In this document: positions 19,741-29,061 of the stretch, one piece after another
Layout of the letters: each line of letters begins with the position of its first letter
How positions within the stretch are numbered: position 1 is the stretch's first letter
Source of the DNA: Arthrobacter psychrochitiniphilus
Lineage (GTDB): Bacteria; Actinomycetota; Actinomycetes; Actinomycetales; Micrococcaceae
Length of the DNA: 64,000 nt
Direction: 5' to 3'
Assembly: GCF_003185915.1 (NCBI RefSeq)
Contig: NZ_QHLZ01000001.1
Coordinates: forward strand, 62,001 to 126,000
The notes under the pieces: generated by a model
The model's input: only the letters and a program-made list of their open reading frames with translations
Databases searched by the model: none
Told to the model about the DNA's origin: nothing
Made by a program: the position numbers and the translations under genes

Positions 19741-22677
19741 TTATACGCGGGGCTTCTCGCGCATTTCGAACGTCTGGATGATGTCCTCGGCCTGCAGATC
19801 GTTGAACGATCCCAAACCAATACCACACTCGAAGTCGGTACGGACTTCGGTTGCGTCATCCTTGAAGCGCTTGAGCGAGTCAACGGTGAGGTTATCACCA
19901 ATGATCTTGCCGTCACGGAGTACGCGTGCCTTCGTGTTACGGCGGATGATGCCGCTGCGTACGATCGAGCCTGCGATGTTTCCGTGCTTGGAGGAGCGGA
20001 ATACTTCACGGATTTCCGCGGTACCCAGTTCAACTTCCTCGTACTCGGGCTTGAGCATGCCCTTGAGAGCGAGCTCAATGTCATCGATGGCGCCATAGAT
20101 GACCGAGTAGAAGCGCATGTCCACGCCTTCACGGTCAGCCAGTTCGGCAACACGCTCTGCCGGCTTGACGTTGAAGCCGATGATGATCGCGTTATCCACT
20201 GTTGCCAGGTTGACGTCATTTTGCGTAATGGCACCCACACCGCGGTGGATGACGCGCAGCGCAACGCTGTCACCGACATCGATCTTGAGCAACGAATCTT
20301 CCAGTGCTTCAACAGCACCGGAAACGTCACCCTTGAGGATGAGGTTAAGGTTGGCAACCTTGCCATCAGCAACGGCCTGATCGAAGTCTTCCAGGCTGAC
20401 GCGCTTGCGGCGCTTGGCCAGTGCCGCGTTACGGTCTGCTGCTTCACGCTTTTCAGCGATCTGACGGGCCGTACGCTCGTCCCCTGTCACGAAGAAGGTA
20501 TCGCCGGCGCGGGGAACGTTGGACAGACCCAGTACCTGAACCGGACGCGACGGGCCGGCCTCGGAGATGGTATCGCCATTCTCGTCAAACATGGCACGAA
20601 CACGGCCGTGTGCGGTGCCGGCAACAATGATGTCACCGACGTGCAAGGTACCGGACTGGACCAGGACAGTAGCCACGGAACCGCGGCCCTTGTCCAGGTT
20701 CGCTTCGATGGCGATGCCTCGGGCATCCTTGTTCGGGTTGGCGCGCATGTCCAGGGCAGCATCTGCGGTCAACAGGACGGCTTCAAGAAGCTCGTCAATG
20801 TTGATCCCGTTGCGTGCTGAGACATCAACGAACATGGTGTCGCCACCGTATTCTTCCGGAACCAGGCCGTACTCGGTCAGCTGGCCACGGATCTTCTCCG
20901 GGTTGGCTGAGTCCTTGTCGATCTTGTTCACGGCTACCACGATCGGCACGTTAGCGGCCTGTGCGTGGTTGAGCGCTTCAATTGTCTGAGGCATGACGCC
21001 GTCGTCAGCTGCAACCACCAAGATGGCGATGTCAGTGACCTTGGCACCACGGGCACGCATGGCGGTGAACGCCTCATGTCCGGGGGTGTCAATGAAGGTG
21101 ATCTTGCGTTCATTACCTTCGTGCTCGTGGACAACCTGGTAAGCACCGATGTGCTGGGTGATGCCACCGTGCTCGTCGGCAACAACGTCAGATTTGCGAA
21201 TGGCATCCAGCAGACGGGTCTTACCGTGATCAACGTGACCCATGACGGTGACAACGGGAGGACGAACCTCGAGATCGTCGTCGCCTTCAGCTTCAAGCTC
21301 AGCTTCGAAGTCAATGTCGAAGCTGCTCAGCAGTTCGCGCTCTTCATCCTCGGGGGACACAACCTGAACCTTGTAGCCCAGCTCGGTACCCAACAGTGCG
21401 AAGGTGTCTTCATCCAGTGACTGCGTAGCGGTAGCCATTTCACCAAGGTGGAACAGAACCGTTACAAGTGCGGCCGGGTTGGCCTCAATCTTGTCAGCGA
21501 AGTCGGTGATGGAGGAACCGCGGCGCAAACGCACCACTGTTTCCCCATTACCGCGGGGTACGCTGACGCCGCCGAGTGAAGGAGCGCTCATCTGCTCCAG
21601 CTCTTGGCGCTTGGCACGCTTGGACTTGCGCTGCTTGCCACGGCCTGCGCCGCCCTTACCGAAGGCGCCCTGGGTGCCGCCGCGACCGCGACCGCCCTTA
21701 CCAAAGCCACCACCGGCGGGAGCTCCGCCCGGAGCTGCACCCGGCGTTGCGCCGGGAGCACCTGGACGGCCACGTCCCGGAGCACCGGGACGGTCGTTGC
21801 CGCGGCCGGGCGCAGCAGGGCGCTCGGTGCGGTTAGGCATCATGCCAGGTGTGGGACGGGGACCACCCGGACGCGGAGCGCCCGGACGGGGACCACCGGC
21901 GCCCGGAGCACCTGCCGGACGCGGAGCGCCCGGACGGGGTGCGCCAGCCGGCGGACGGGGCCCACCTGGGCGGGGACCTGCGGCACCAGCTTCGGCGCTG
22001 CGGGGTGCACCCGGACGGGGCATGCCCTGTGAGGGTGCGAACGGGTTGTTGCCGGGACGGGAAGCACCCGCACCAGCAGGGCGCGGTGCACCCGAACCAG
22101 CGGGGCGGGGTGCGCGGCTATCGCCACCACGGTTATCCGGGCGTTCGTTGCGTGCACCGGAGCGGGGCATGCCCTGGGAGGTGGCAAACGGGTTGTTGCC
22201 GGGGCGCGGGGCTCCCGGGGTTGCTGCCTTGGCGGCCGGCGCCGCAGGGGCAGCCGGAGCTGCGGGGGCAGCAGGAGCCGGGGCGGATGCAGCGGGAGCG
22301 GCCGGAGCTGCTTCAGCAGGCGCAGCCGGAGCGGTTTCCTTGGCGCCGGGCTTGGGACCCGGAGCCGCCTTGGGACCCGGAACAGCCTTCGGGCCAGGAA
22401 CAGCGGGCGCAGCCGAGGGAGCCGCAGCGGCTGCCTTCGGTGCTACTGCTTCCTTGGCAGCTGCGGGCGCAACGCCAGCAGGGGCTGCTGCAGCGGGCGC
22501 AGCGTCGGCAGGCTTGGCTGCAGACGGGAATGCGTCGCGAAGTTTCCTCACGACGGGGGCCTCAATGGTGGAGGAAGCTGAGCGAACAAATTCGCCCATT
22601 TCCTGAAGCTTACTTACTGCTTCTTTCGAGGTGATGCCGAGCTCTTTTGCAAGCTCGTGTACGCGGGCCTTGGCCAC
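19741..22677 (-). CDS. infB: Translation initiation factor IF-2
   Basis: GTPase that places initiator tRNA on the 30S subunit. The 978 residues comprise the IF2-N helix region (1-50), a very long Ala/Pro/Gly/Arg-rich low-complexity region (about 52-350), and the conserved core: G1 GHVDHGKT (480-487), G3 DTPGHE (530-535), G4 NKID (584-587), then domains II-IV. The low-complexity region contains a near-duplicate GNNPFAxSQGMPRxGA at 160-175 and 209-224. GTG start with AGGAGAAAT upstream. Member of the rimP-nusA-ylxR-infB operon. Confidence 0.97.
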   Translation of the reverse strand: MAKARVHELAKELGITSKEAVSKLQEMGEFVRSASSTIEAPVVRKLRDAFPSAAKPADAAPAAAAPAGVAPAAAKEAVAPKAAAAAPSAAPAVPGPKAVPGPKAAPGPKPGAKETAPAAPAEAAPAAPAASAPAPAAPAAPAAPAAPAAKAATPGAPRPGNNPFATSQGMPRSGARNERPDNRGGDSRAPRPAGSGAPRPAGAGASRPGNNPFAPSQGMPRPGAPRSAEAGAAGPRPGGPRPPAGAPRPGAPRPAGAPGAGGPRPGAPRPGGPRPTPGMMPNRTERPAAPGRGNDRPGAPGRGRPGAPGATPGAAPGGAPAGGGFGKGGRGRGGTQGAFGKGGAGRGKQRKSKRAKRQELEQMSAPSLGGVSVPRGNGETVVRLRRGSSITDFADKIEANPAALVTVLFHLGEMATATQSLDEDTFALLGTELGYKVQVVSPEDEERELLSSFDIDFEAELEAEGDDDLEVRPPVVTVMGHVDHGKTRLLDAIRKSDVVADEHGGITQHIGAYQVVHEHEGNERKITFIDTPGHEAFTAMRARGAKVTDIAILVVAADDGVMPQTIEALNHAQAANVPIVVAVNKIDKDSANPEKIRGQLTEYGLVPEEYGGDTMFVDVSARNGINIDELLEAVLLTADAALDMRANPNKDARGIAIEANLDKGRGSVATVLVQSGTLHVGDIIVAGTAHGRVRAMFDENGDTISEAGPSRPVQVLGLSNVPRAGDTFFVTGDERTARQIAEKREAADRNAALAKRRKRVSLEDFDQAVADGKVANLNLILKGDVSGAVEALEDSLLKIDVGDSVALRVIHRGVGAITQNDVNLATVDNAIIIGFNVKPAERVAELADREGVDMRFYSVIYGAIDDIELALKGMLKPEYEEVELGTAEIREVFRSSKHGNIAGSIVRSGIIRRNTKARVLRDGKIIGDNLTVDSLKRFKDDATEVRTDFECGIGLGSFNDLQAEDIIQTFEMREKPRV

Positions 22678-22868
22678 ATTTCTCCTGTCTCGGCCCGCAC
22701 CGGACAGGTACGAACCGCTTAATTCTTACTGCGCCGTTCCATGTCGGAACGGGCGGCGTGAGAGCATATGAAATTGCTCATTTTTGGGCACTCATCGCTG
22801 GGTACTCATCGGGTTTCCATCGGTTTTCTGACCCGCTTTCACAAAAGGGACAATTGGTTCGTATGTAC
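22678..22868 (-). promoter_or_regulatory. infB leader with hairpin
   Basis: A 191-base gap between ylxR and infB. It contains a stable hairpin CGCCGTTCC/GGAACGG(G)CGGCG (about 22731-22757) and two short direct repeats with TACTCATCG. It may be a processing or attenuation site; no second coding frame is convincing. Confidence 0.35.
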
Positions 22869-23228
22869 TTACTCTGCCGAAAGTGGCAAATTCTTTTGTG
22901 CGAACACTTCGACGTCGGACAGTTTTGTAACCCCCGGAAGGGCCCTGCCAACGGCGCGGCGTTTGATCGCTAGTTTCCAACAGTCAGGGTTGGGGTGCAG
23001 CCATGCTCCCCGCCCCGGCATGCGACGTGCAACATCAACCAACGCTTCCGTTTCACCAGAAGCACTGGTAGATCTGACCAAACGCACCAGCTGGATCCGG
23101 TCTGACGTTCCCCGGCACCCAATACACGTCCGCACAGCATTCTTGGCCTCAGTTGCCTCGCTTTGCGCTGCTACTGCTTTCTTAACCAATTCTGCTGTGC
23201 CTTCATGCTCTTTGAGTACCAGGGCCAA
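22869..23228 (-). CDS. YlxR-family RNA-binding protein (DUF448)
   Basis: Small basic nucleic-acid-binding protein always encoded between nusA and infB. The diagnostic RTCIGCR and the GRGAWLHPNPDCW segment are present; the protein is 119 residues if it begins at the TTG at 23228. The true start is unsure: the family normally begins just before RTCIGC, and a GTG immediately before it (with GAGG 11 bases upstream) is an alternative that would give about 87 residues. Confidence 0.88.
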   Translation of the reverse strand: MALVLKEHEGTAELVKKAVAAQSEATEAKNAVRTCIGCRGTSDRIQLVRLVRSTSASGETEALVDVARRMPGRGAWLHPNPDCWKLAIKRRAVGRALPGVTKLSDVEVFAQKNLPLSAE

Positions 23229-23274
23229 ATCAGGCCCGGCTCTAGATATTCTACCGCGCAGCGTGACTGCTTAC

Positions 23275-24246
23275 CTAAACCGCTGCGGCATCAGAGACAA
23301 TGTCAATGCGCCATCCGGTCAGCTTGGCAGCAAGGCGCGCGTTCTGCCCTTCCTTACCAATAGCCAAAGACAGCTGATAATCAGGGACAACAACCCGCGC
23401 GGAGCGCGCAGCCTCATCAACGATCGTGACAGAAATCACCTTCGAAGGGGAGAGCGAATTGGCGATGAAAGTGGCCGGATCCTCGTTGAAATCAACAATG
23501 TCGATCTTTTCGTCGTGGAGCTCGGTCATGACTGCACGCACGCGCGAACCCATTTCACCAATGCACGAACCCTTGGCGTTGACGCCAGCCTTGTTGGCCT
23601 GCACGGCAATCTTGGTGCGGTGGCCAGCTTCACGGGCCAAGGCGACGATTTCTACCGTGCCGTCGGCAATCTCAGGAACTTCCATTTCGAAGAGCTTGCG
23701 CACCAGGCCCGGGTGTGAACGGGACAAGGTGATGGCCGGACCCTTGGTTCCGCGGTGCACCTCAACGACGAAGGTGCGGATGCGGTTTCCGTGGCGGTAG
23801 TCTTCGCCGGGAACCTGCTCGTTCGGAGGAAGCACACCTTCAACAGCACCCAGATCGATCTGGATCATGTTGGGGTTGTTACCCTGCTGGATCTGGCCGG
23901 CAACAAGCTCACCCTCCTTGCCACGGTATTCACCCACAACGTTGTCATCTTCTGCATCGCGCAAGCGCTGCAGAATGACCTGGCGTGCGGTGCTGGCAGC
24001 GATACGGCCAAAGCCCTTGGGGGTATCTTCGAATTCACCAACAGCCGCACCATCGTCGTCGAGCTCTGCAGCCCAAATGGTGACATGCCCGCTCTTGCGG
24101 TCAATCTCGGCGCGGGCCATCTCGTGGCAGCCCGGTGACTTGTGGTAGGCCATCAAGAGCGCCTGTTCAATGGTGGGGATCAGTAGATCCAGGGGAATTT
24201 CCCTTTGGCGCTCCAGTTCCCGCAGCGCACTCATATCTATGTCCAT
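23275..24246 (-). CDS. nusA: Transcription termination/antitermination protein NusA
   Basis: RNA polymerase-binding elongation factor. The 323-residue protein has the N-terminal polymerase-binding domain (1-105), an S1 domain (about 110-185, ending [19 protein letters not shown]) and two KH domains ([27 protein letters not shown]), with no acidic repeats, the normal actinobacterial size. It starts 2 bases after rimP ends. Confidence 0.96.
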   Translation of the reverse strand: MDIDMSALRELERQREIPLDLLIPTIEQALLMAYHKSPGCHEMARAEIDRKSGHVTIWAAELDDDGAAVGEFEDTPKGFGRIAASTARQVILQRLRDAEDDNVVGEYRGKEGELVAGQIQQGNNPNMIQIDLGAVEGVLPPNEQVPGEDYRHGNRIRTFVVEVHRGTKGPAITLSRSHPGLVRKLFEMEVPEIADGTVEIVALAREAGHRTKIAVQANKAGVNAKGSCIGEMGSRVRAVMTELHDEKIDIVDFNEDPATFIANSLSPSKVISVTIVDEAARSARVVVPDYQLSLAIGKEGQNARLAAKLTGWRIDIVSDAAAV

Positions 24247-24248
24247 AG

Positions 24249-24878
24249 TCAGCTTCCCTCTCCATCGACAGCGTTGCCGCCGGTCGGTTCAAATTCCAAG
24301 TCCAGCTCAGCCTCATCCAGGCGAGCAAATTCTAGTTCCACAACACCACGGCGAATAACGGAAAACAACAGCTTTTCCGGCTCGCCCTGTTTGGGTTTCA
24401 TACCCTTTTTCACCGGAAGTTCGGGCTTGAAGAGCACACCTTCCTCATCCACATCCAGAACCCTACCCATGAAGTTCTCCCGGTCGGAGGCGTTGACCTT
24501 GACCATGCGGCCCAAGGCACGGCGCCAGTGTCGGGGCTCGGTCAATGGCCGGGTGGCTCCAGGGGAGGAAATTTCCAGATCGAACGGCTTACCGTCGTCA
24601 TTGGGGTCTGTGTCCATTGCTTCGGAGAGCATCCGTGATACCGCGGAGATGGCGTCCAGGCCCACACCGCCACTTTCGTCTTCGGGCAAATCAACAATTA
24701 CCGAAACGGTGCGGTGGGTGCCAGCAAAGTGCACCTTGACTTCTTCTAGGAAAAGTCCAGCAGCGGTCACCGTAGGGGTAAGAAACGTGTGGAGCCTTTG
24801 CGCTTCAGCTACTGGATCAGTGGCTAAGAGCGAGTTCCCTGAGCGTGCGGCCATTTTTGGCCTATCTGGCTTGGTCAT
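24249..24878 (-). CDS. rimP: Ribosome maturation factor RimP
   Basis: 30S assembly factor. The 209-residue protein shows [21 protein letters not shown], the conserved [10 protein letters not shown] and [28 protein letters not shown]. The ATG at 24876-24878 has GGAGG 11 bases upstream; another ATG eight codons later is possible. The frame is open upstream but lacks family similarity there. First gene of the rimP-nusA-ylxR-infB operon, divergent from the 25049 gene. Confidence 0.93.
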   Translation of the reverse strand: MTKPDRPKMAARSGNSLLATDPVAEAQRLHTFLTPTVTAAGLFLEEVKVHFAGTHRTVSVIVDLPEDESGGVGLDAISAVSRMLSEAMDTDPNDDGKPFDLEISSPGATRPLTEPRHWRRALGRMVKVNASDRENFMGRVLDVDEEGVLFKPELPVKKGMKPKQGEPEKLLFSVIRRGVVELEFARLDEAELDLEFEPTGGNAVDGEGS

Positions 24879-25048
24879 AAAAACGCACGCCTCCCTATTG
24901 ATGATGTTGTAGGTATATAGACTACCGAGTTTCCACCGCTGCCGCTGAACAGTGGAGGTGTGAGTATGAACGCATTGTGGCAGCGTTGGGCCGCTCCTAC
25001 CTGCAAAAGTGTGCACTCTACAGGCCAGTCATGAGATGATCAACGGTT

Positions 25049-26797
25049 GTGACCAACCCCAATCCTTCAGCTGAGCCGAACGCATCTGACCCCGATGCTA
25101 AGACCCCCGCCGTCATAAGTCCCGTACGCAAGGCTCCCCGGCGTGCCACGGCTGCTGCCGGCTCCCCTGTTGCGAAGACTTCAGCTGCTCCCGCGATTCT
25201 GGTCATTGATGCAAATGGCATGATAGTTCCGCCGTCCGCGGAAGCTGGTACCACCGCCGATCTCGAGGCATCTGCGGTTGCGCCTTCCACCTCCTGCGAG
25301 GGCCCCCTGGCCGCCGAAGCGGATACCCCGGATGTAGCCGATCCTGAGCTGGAAGTAGCCACCTCTGAGACGGAAGCTGAGGAGTCTGAGGAAGCCAAAG
25401 CCCGCGGTGTTGAGGATGCAGAATCCACCGAGCTGTCTGAATCCGTTGCGGACACCGCCGGGGCTGAAGGGGCCGATGTGGCGGCCCTTGTGGAGGCACC
25501 GCTTGAGGTAGCCCAGACTTCTCCGATGTTGTCGCGGCGTGAACGCCGGCTTGCTGAGCAGCAAGCGGAAAATGGCGCCTCCTCGGCTTCACCCGCCGTA
25601 TCCACGGATGAAGTCTCGGGCACTGAACCGGCTGCAACCGGCGCAACAGCTACGAATGGCACCGCCGGGCCCCATAATCCAGCGGAGCGTGGCGGGAATG
25701 CCAGCACACACAAGTCAAAGCCCCGCCCAAAGCGGAACCGTTTCGTCGCGTTGGTGCGTGGACTATGCTTCCTGATAGTTATTTCGGCCCTTGTGGTGAG
25801 CCTCGGGACGGTTCTTTCCGGGCCGGACGTTGGTGCAGATGAGTACTCGCACACTCAGGAACAGCGTCAGGCTGCATGGGAAACAACCACCACCTTGCAG
25901 ATCGGCGCGCTCGGATTGGTTGAGGTGACTAGCACCCCTCAATTGCGCACAATCCTCTCAAATACGGCACAACAGCTGGGCATTCAGGCTGCCGCCTTGA
26001 GTGACGGACTGCCCACTGAGACCGCTACCCCAACACCCACGGCTGCTTCTCTGCCAACAGTTACGCAGTTGCGTGAGGAGCTCACGGCCAACGCGGAATC
26101 TTTGCTCGCTAGCGCTCTGACTGCAGAAGGATCCATGGGCCGTGTGTTTGCTTCAGTAGGTACCGGTCAGCTCCTGCAGGCTCGTGAACTGGGCTCTGCG
26201 ACGGCGGCCACCATGCCGGCGTCGGGTTTGCTACCGGCCAAGGTTGATTTCCCCGTTCCGTCCGGGCCCCAGTGCGCCACCATCCTTGAACCGCGCCCCG
26301 GCGCCACCATCGATGCAGCGTTGAGTGCCGCCGCCTTGGGCGAGCAGAAGGCGATCTACGCTTACCAGGTTGCCTCCACCCGATTCGCCGAACCGCAATT
26401 TAGCAAATCCACAGCCCTGTTGGACCGGCACCAACAAAAGCTCAACGTCCTCAATGAGGAACTGCGCCTGCGCTGCCTACCACCGGCAGCCCCCGTGGCC
26501 GGTTACGCCCTGAATGCCAGCTTTACCTCGATGCCCAAACCGGCCCTCAGCACTCTGGAGGCAGAGCTCAGTGCTCTCTATGCGGATTTGTCGGCGTTCA
26601 GCGCAGCAAACCCCGACTACGCAACAGCCTCACCCGGAGCGGCCGGATCACCCGATGCAACCCAGCAGCCTCCCAAGGGCAGCAACCTCAGAGAGCTTTC
26701 GGTGCTGTGGCTGCTCGACTCCACCGAAGCCCAGATATCTTGGGGTGGCACATTGAATGCCTTGCCGGGTATTGAGAGCGCCGCAACCGCCCCCTAG
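25049..26797 (+). CDS. DUF4439 (ferritin-like) membrane-anchored protein
   Basis: A 582-residue protein with a long, acidic, Ala/Ser/Thr-rich cytoplasmic region (1-230), one transmembrane helix (about 232-255), an extracytoplasmic helical part and a C-terminal ferritin-like DUF4439 domain (about 420-545: KAIYAYQVASTRFAEPQF, LDRHQQKLNVLNEELRLRC). DUF4439 proteins are unstudied exported helical bundles common in actinobacteria next to rimP. GTG start; no strong ribosome binding site. The N-terminal extension is unusually long. Confidence 0.8.
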   Translation: MTNPNPSAEPNASDPDAKTPAVISPVRKAPRRATAAAGSPVAKTSAAPAILVIDANGMIVPPSAEAGTTADLEASAVAPSTSCEGPLAAEADTPDVADPELEVATSETEAEESEEAKARGVEDAESTELSESVADTAGAEGADVAALVEAPLEVAQTSPMLSRRERRLAEQQAENGASSASPAVSTDEVSGTEPAATGATATNGTAGPHNPAERGGNASTHKSKPRPKRNRFVALVRGLCFLIVISALVVSLGTVLSGPDVGADEYSHTQEQRQAAWETTTTLQIGALGLVEVTSTPQLRTILSNTAQQLGIQAAALSDGLPTETATPTPTAASLPTVTQLREELTANAESLLASALTAEGSMGRVFASVGTGQLLQARELGSATAATMPASGLLPAKVDFPVPSGPQCATILEPRPGATIDAALSAAALGEQKAIYAYQVASTRFAEPQFSKSTALLDRHQQKLNVLNEELRLRCLPPAAPVAGYALNASFTSMPKPALSTLEAELSALYADLSAFSAANPDYATASPGAAGSPDATQQPPKGSNLRELSVLWLLDSTEAQISWGGTLNALPGIESAATAP

Positions 26798-27056
26798 GCA
26801 GGGCGGGTACGGCGGGGTAGAGCAGGTAGGGCGGGTCAGGGCAGGTACGGCAGGGGAACCCCTTCGCGAGGATATCCTCTCCTTCGCGATCGGCACCCGG
26901 CTCGGTGCCAGCGGACTCGTACTCTGACTCAACGCCCCGTTCTACAGCGCCCTGCCCTGTCCTCCTCTGCTGTGCCCCACCCTGCCCACATCGGCTCGGC
27001 CCTGCTGTGAAAGGTGCCCCCCGCACTAAAAGTACGACGACGGTGTTCCCACCCAT
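26798..27056. repeat. G-rich / C-rich intergenic inverted region
   Basis: The left part (26798-26856) is a run of GGGCGGGTACGG-like units; the right part (about 26950-26988) is the corresponding C-rich complement, giving a long imperfect inverted repeat. Between them are a perfect palindrome GAGGATATCCTC (26868-26879) and a GGCACC/GGTGCC hairpin (26893-26910). Likely terminates the DUF4439 gene, but it is much more elaborate than a simple terminator. Confidence 0.55.
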
Positions 27057-27067
27057 GTGCCAGCCGA

Positions 27068-27073
27068 TAGGCT
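27068..27073 (+). promoter_or_regulatory. -10 hexamer of the 27081 kinase gene
   Basis: TAGGCT seven bases before the GTG at 27081; no ribosome binding site between them. Confidence 0.4.
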
Positions 27074-27080
27074 CTTGACC

Positions 27081-28073
27081 GTGAGCATGAAGCTAGAGAT
27101 CCCCGAGCCCCTGCTGCGCAGGCACCGCCAGACGCCTGAAGGCAGGGCCTGGCTGGGGCACCTGCCGGGTTTCCTGAATCTGGCCCTGGAACAGTGGCAG
27201 CTACTAGTTGATCTGCCTGATGGCGGACTTCCCTGGTATGGCCACACGGCAGTGGTGGTGCCGGTCCGCACCACAGACGGCACCCCGGCCGCGCTGAAAG
27301 TCGCCTTCCCCTATGAGGAAGCCTTCTTGGAACCCCTCGCTCTTTCCTTGTGGGGCGGCAAGGGAGCAGCAGCCCTGTGGGCCAGTGACAGCGATATTGG
27401 GGCGCTGTTGATTGAGCGTCTTGATCAGAGCCGACCGCTGCTTAAACTGCCCTTGGATGAAGCGATTGCCGTGTGGGGAGAGCTCGTCAAGAAACTATCC
27501 CTTCGTCCCGATGCGCGGCCAGAGTGGCACCTGCTCCCCCAGCTTGCCGCCACAGCAGAGCGGTACTGTGATGAACTCCCCGAGCGTTGGAGCATGCTCT
27601 CCGAACCTTTTCCGCGCTGGTTGCTTGAGGCAGCCTTGGAAGTCTGCCAAACACGGGGAGCAGTTTCCCGCCGAAGCAGCAATGACGTGCTGATTCACAC
27701 CGACCTGCATTATTTGAACATCCTGGCCAAACCCGGAAGCGGGCACTATTCGGCGATTGACCCGCAGATCCAGGTCGGTGATGGCGAGTTTTCCGTGGCG
27801 CCGTGCCTGTGGAACCGGCTGCAGGATTTGCCCGTTCGGAACGCCGAAGCCGGGCTCCGCCGCCGCGCCCGTGATCTGGCGCAAGCTGCCGGTCTGGATG
27901 AAGACTTAGTGGCTGGTTGGAGTGTTGTCCGTGAGGTGGAAAATGCGCTGAGCTATCTGGAAAAGGCCGGTCACAGCGGTGATGCTCAGCGCTCACTTTG
28001 GGTGTCCAGCACCATGGCAGGAAAAACCTTGCAAGGCCTGCCAGCCGCGCACGAGCTCACGGAGCTGCACTAG
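27081..28073 (+). CDS. Aminoglycoside/hydroxyurea-kinase-like phosphotransferase
   Basis: A 330-residue protein of the APH(6)/hydroxyurea phosphotransferase family. The catalytic loop HTDLHYLNIL (near residue 205) and the metal-binding Asp in AIDPQ are present, along with the family features near the N-terminus (LEIPEPLLRRH) and in WYGHTAVVVPVR. Members phosphorylate streptomycin or hydroxyurea, but many chromosomal relatives have no proven resistance role. A GTG at 27057 would add eight residues; the 27081 start is preferred because of its TAGGCT box. It converges with the TauE gene, 14 bases apart. Confidence 0.85.
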   Translation: MSMKLEIPEPLLRRHRQTPEGRAWLGHLPGFLNLALEQWQLLVDLPDGGLPWYGHTAVVVPVRTTDGTPAALKVAFPYEEAFLEPLALSLWGGKGAAALWASDSDIGALLIERLDQSRPLLKLPLDEAIAVWGELVKKLSLRPDARPEWHLLPQLAATAERYCDELPERWSMLSEPFPRWLLEAALEVCQTRGAVSRRSSNDVLIHTDLHYLNILAKPGSGHYSAIDPQIQVGDGEFSVAPCLWNRLQDLPVRNAEAGLRRRARDLAQAAGLDEDLVAGWSVVREVENALSYLEKAGHSGDAQRSLWVSSTMAGKTLQGLPAAHELTELH

Positions 28074-28092
28074 CCCGCGGAGCTGCACTAGC
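28060..28092. repeat. 15-bp direct repeat holding both convergent stop codons
   Basis: CGGAGCTGCACTAGC occurs at 28060-28074 and again at 28078-28092. The TAG of the kinase gene is in the first copy; the stop of the TauE gene (CTA on plus) is in the second. Confidence 0.9.
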
Positions 28093-28888
28093 GGTTGAGG
28101 AAATTCTCGTTCAACACGTCGTAGCCGAGTTTGATGATGAGCACCGTGACAACTGCCAGGAACACCACGCGGATAAAGGTGCTGCCTTGTTTCACCGCGG
28201 TGCGGGCACCCAAGTAGCCTCCAGCCATGTTGGCCATACCCAAAATCAGGCCTACTCCCCACAGCAAGGAGCCATGCGGGAGGAAGAACATGAGGGCCCC
28301 GGCGTTGGTTGCAAGGTTCACAATTTTGGCCTTGGCGCTGGCTTCAAGGAAGGCGTAGCCCATCAATCCCACCATGGCGATGACCAGGAATGAGCCGGTT
28401 CCAGGCCCGATCAGGCCGTCATAAAAACCAATTAGCCCACCAATGCAACACGCAATAACGTAGTGTTTGCGCCCGGAATGCCGAAGTTCCGTCAGCTCTC
28501 CCATGGTGGGTTTGAACACTGTGAACAACAAGACCGCCACCAGGGCCAGAACAATAATGGGTTTAAAGACTGAACCCGGCAGGCTGGCGGCCAGCACCGC
28601 ACCACCAACGCTTCCCACTAAAGCCACCCCTGCCATGGGCAGTGCCGTGCGCAGATCTGGTTTAACACGTTTATAGTACGTCACGGAACTCGTGGCCGTG
28701 CCAAAGATGGAGCCCATCTTGTTCGTGGCCAGGGCCTGGATCGGCGTGATTCCGGGGATCATCAGCATGACCGGGAGCTGGATCAGCCCACCGCCACCCA
28801 CCACGGCATCGATCCAGCCAGCAGCGAAGCCGGCCACGATGACCAAAAGGATCGTGGCCAGCGTAATATTTTCAAAACCGGAAACCAT
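28088..28888 (-). CDS. TSUP-family (TauE/SafE) membrane permease
   Basis: A 266-residue integral membrane protein with about eight predicted helices and the two TauE/SafE repeats (AGWIDAVVGGGGLIQLPVML near residue 25; GFYDGLIGPGTGSF near 160). The family exports sulfite, sulfoacetate or other sulfur-containing organic anions; the substrate here cannot be read from sequence. Downstream of proS, separated by a long palindrome. Confidence 0.9.
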   Translation of the reverse strand: MVSGFENITLATILLVIVAGFAAGWIDAVVGGGGLIQLPVMLMIPGITPIQALATNKMGSIFGTATSSVTYYKRVKPDLRTALPMAGVALVGSVGGAVLAASLPGSVFKPIIVLALVAVLLFTVFKPTMGELTELRHSGRKHYVIACCIGGLIGFYDGLIGPGTGSFLVIAMVGLMGYAFLEASAKAKIVNLATNAGALMFFLPHGSLLWGVGLILGMANMAGGYLGARTAVKQGSTFIRVVFLAVVTVLIIKLGYDVLNENFLNR

Positions 28889-28914
28889 GGTTTTCCTTGC
28901 TTATGTTGCCAAAA

Positions 28915-29056
28915 AACCCGGCCCACACGGGAGCCAGCAGCCACGGAGCGGGGATGGATTTCCGCGCGTGGCCCTACGCCGAGGAACGAGGTGGGGCCAC
29001 GGAGCGGAAATCTTACTGCCCGCGAGGGGCTGCTGGCGGAGGTGTGTACCGGGCTT
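28915..29056. repeat. Long nested palindrome between proS and the TauE gene
   Basis: The outer arms are 28915-28942 and 29027-29056 (GCCAGCAGCC with GGCTGCTGGC, then partial pairing further out). The inner arms, 28957-28976 and 28992-29012, are nearly complementary over 20 bases. The centre is about 28977-28991. It probably ends proS transcription; the size is well beyond a normal terminator. Confidence 0.75.
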
Positions 29057-29061
29057 GGAGT

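Noticed and set aside
21404..22606. A 400-residue Ala/Gly/Pro-rich frame on the plus strand
   Set aside because: It is the antisense shadow of the repetitive GC-rich N-terminal region of infB and has no domain features or plausible start signals.
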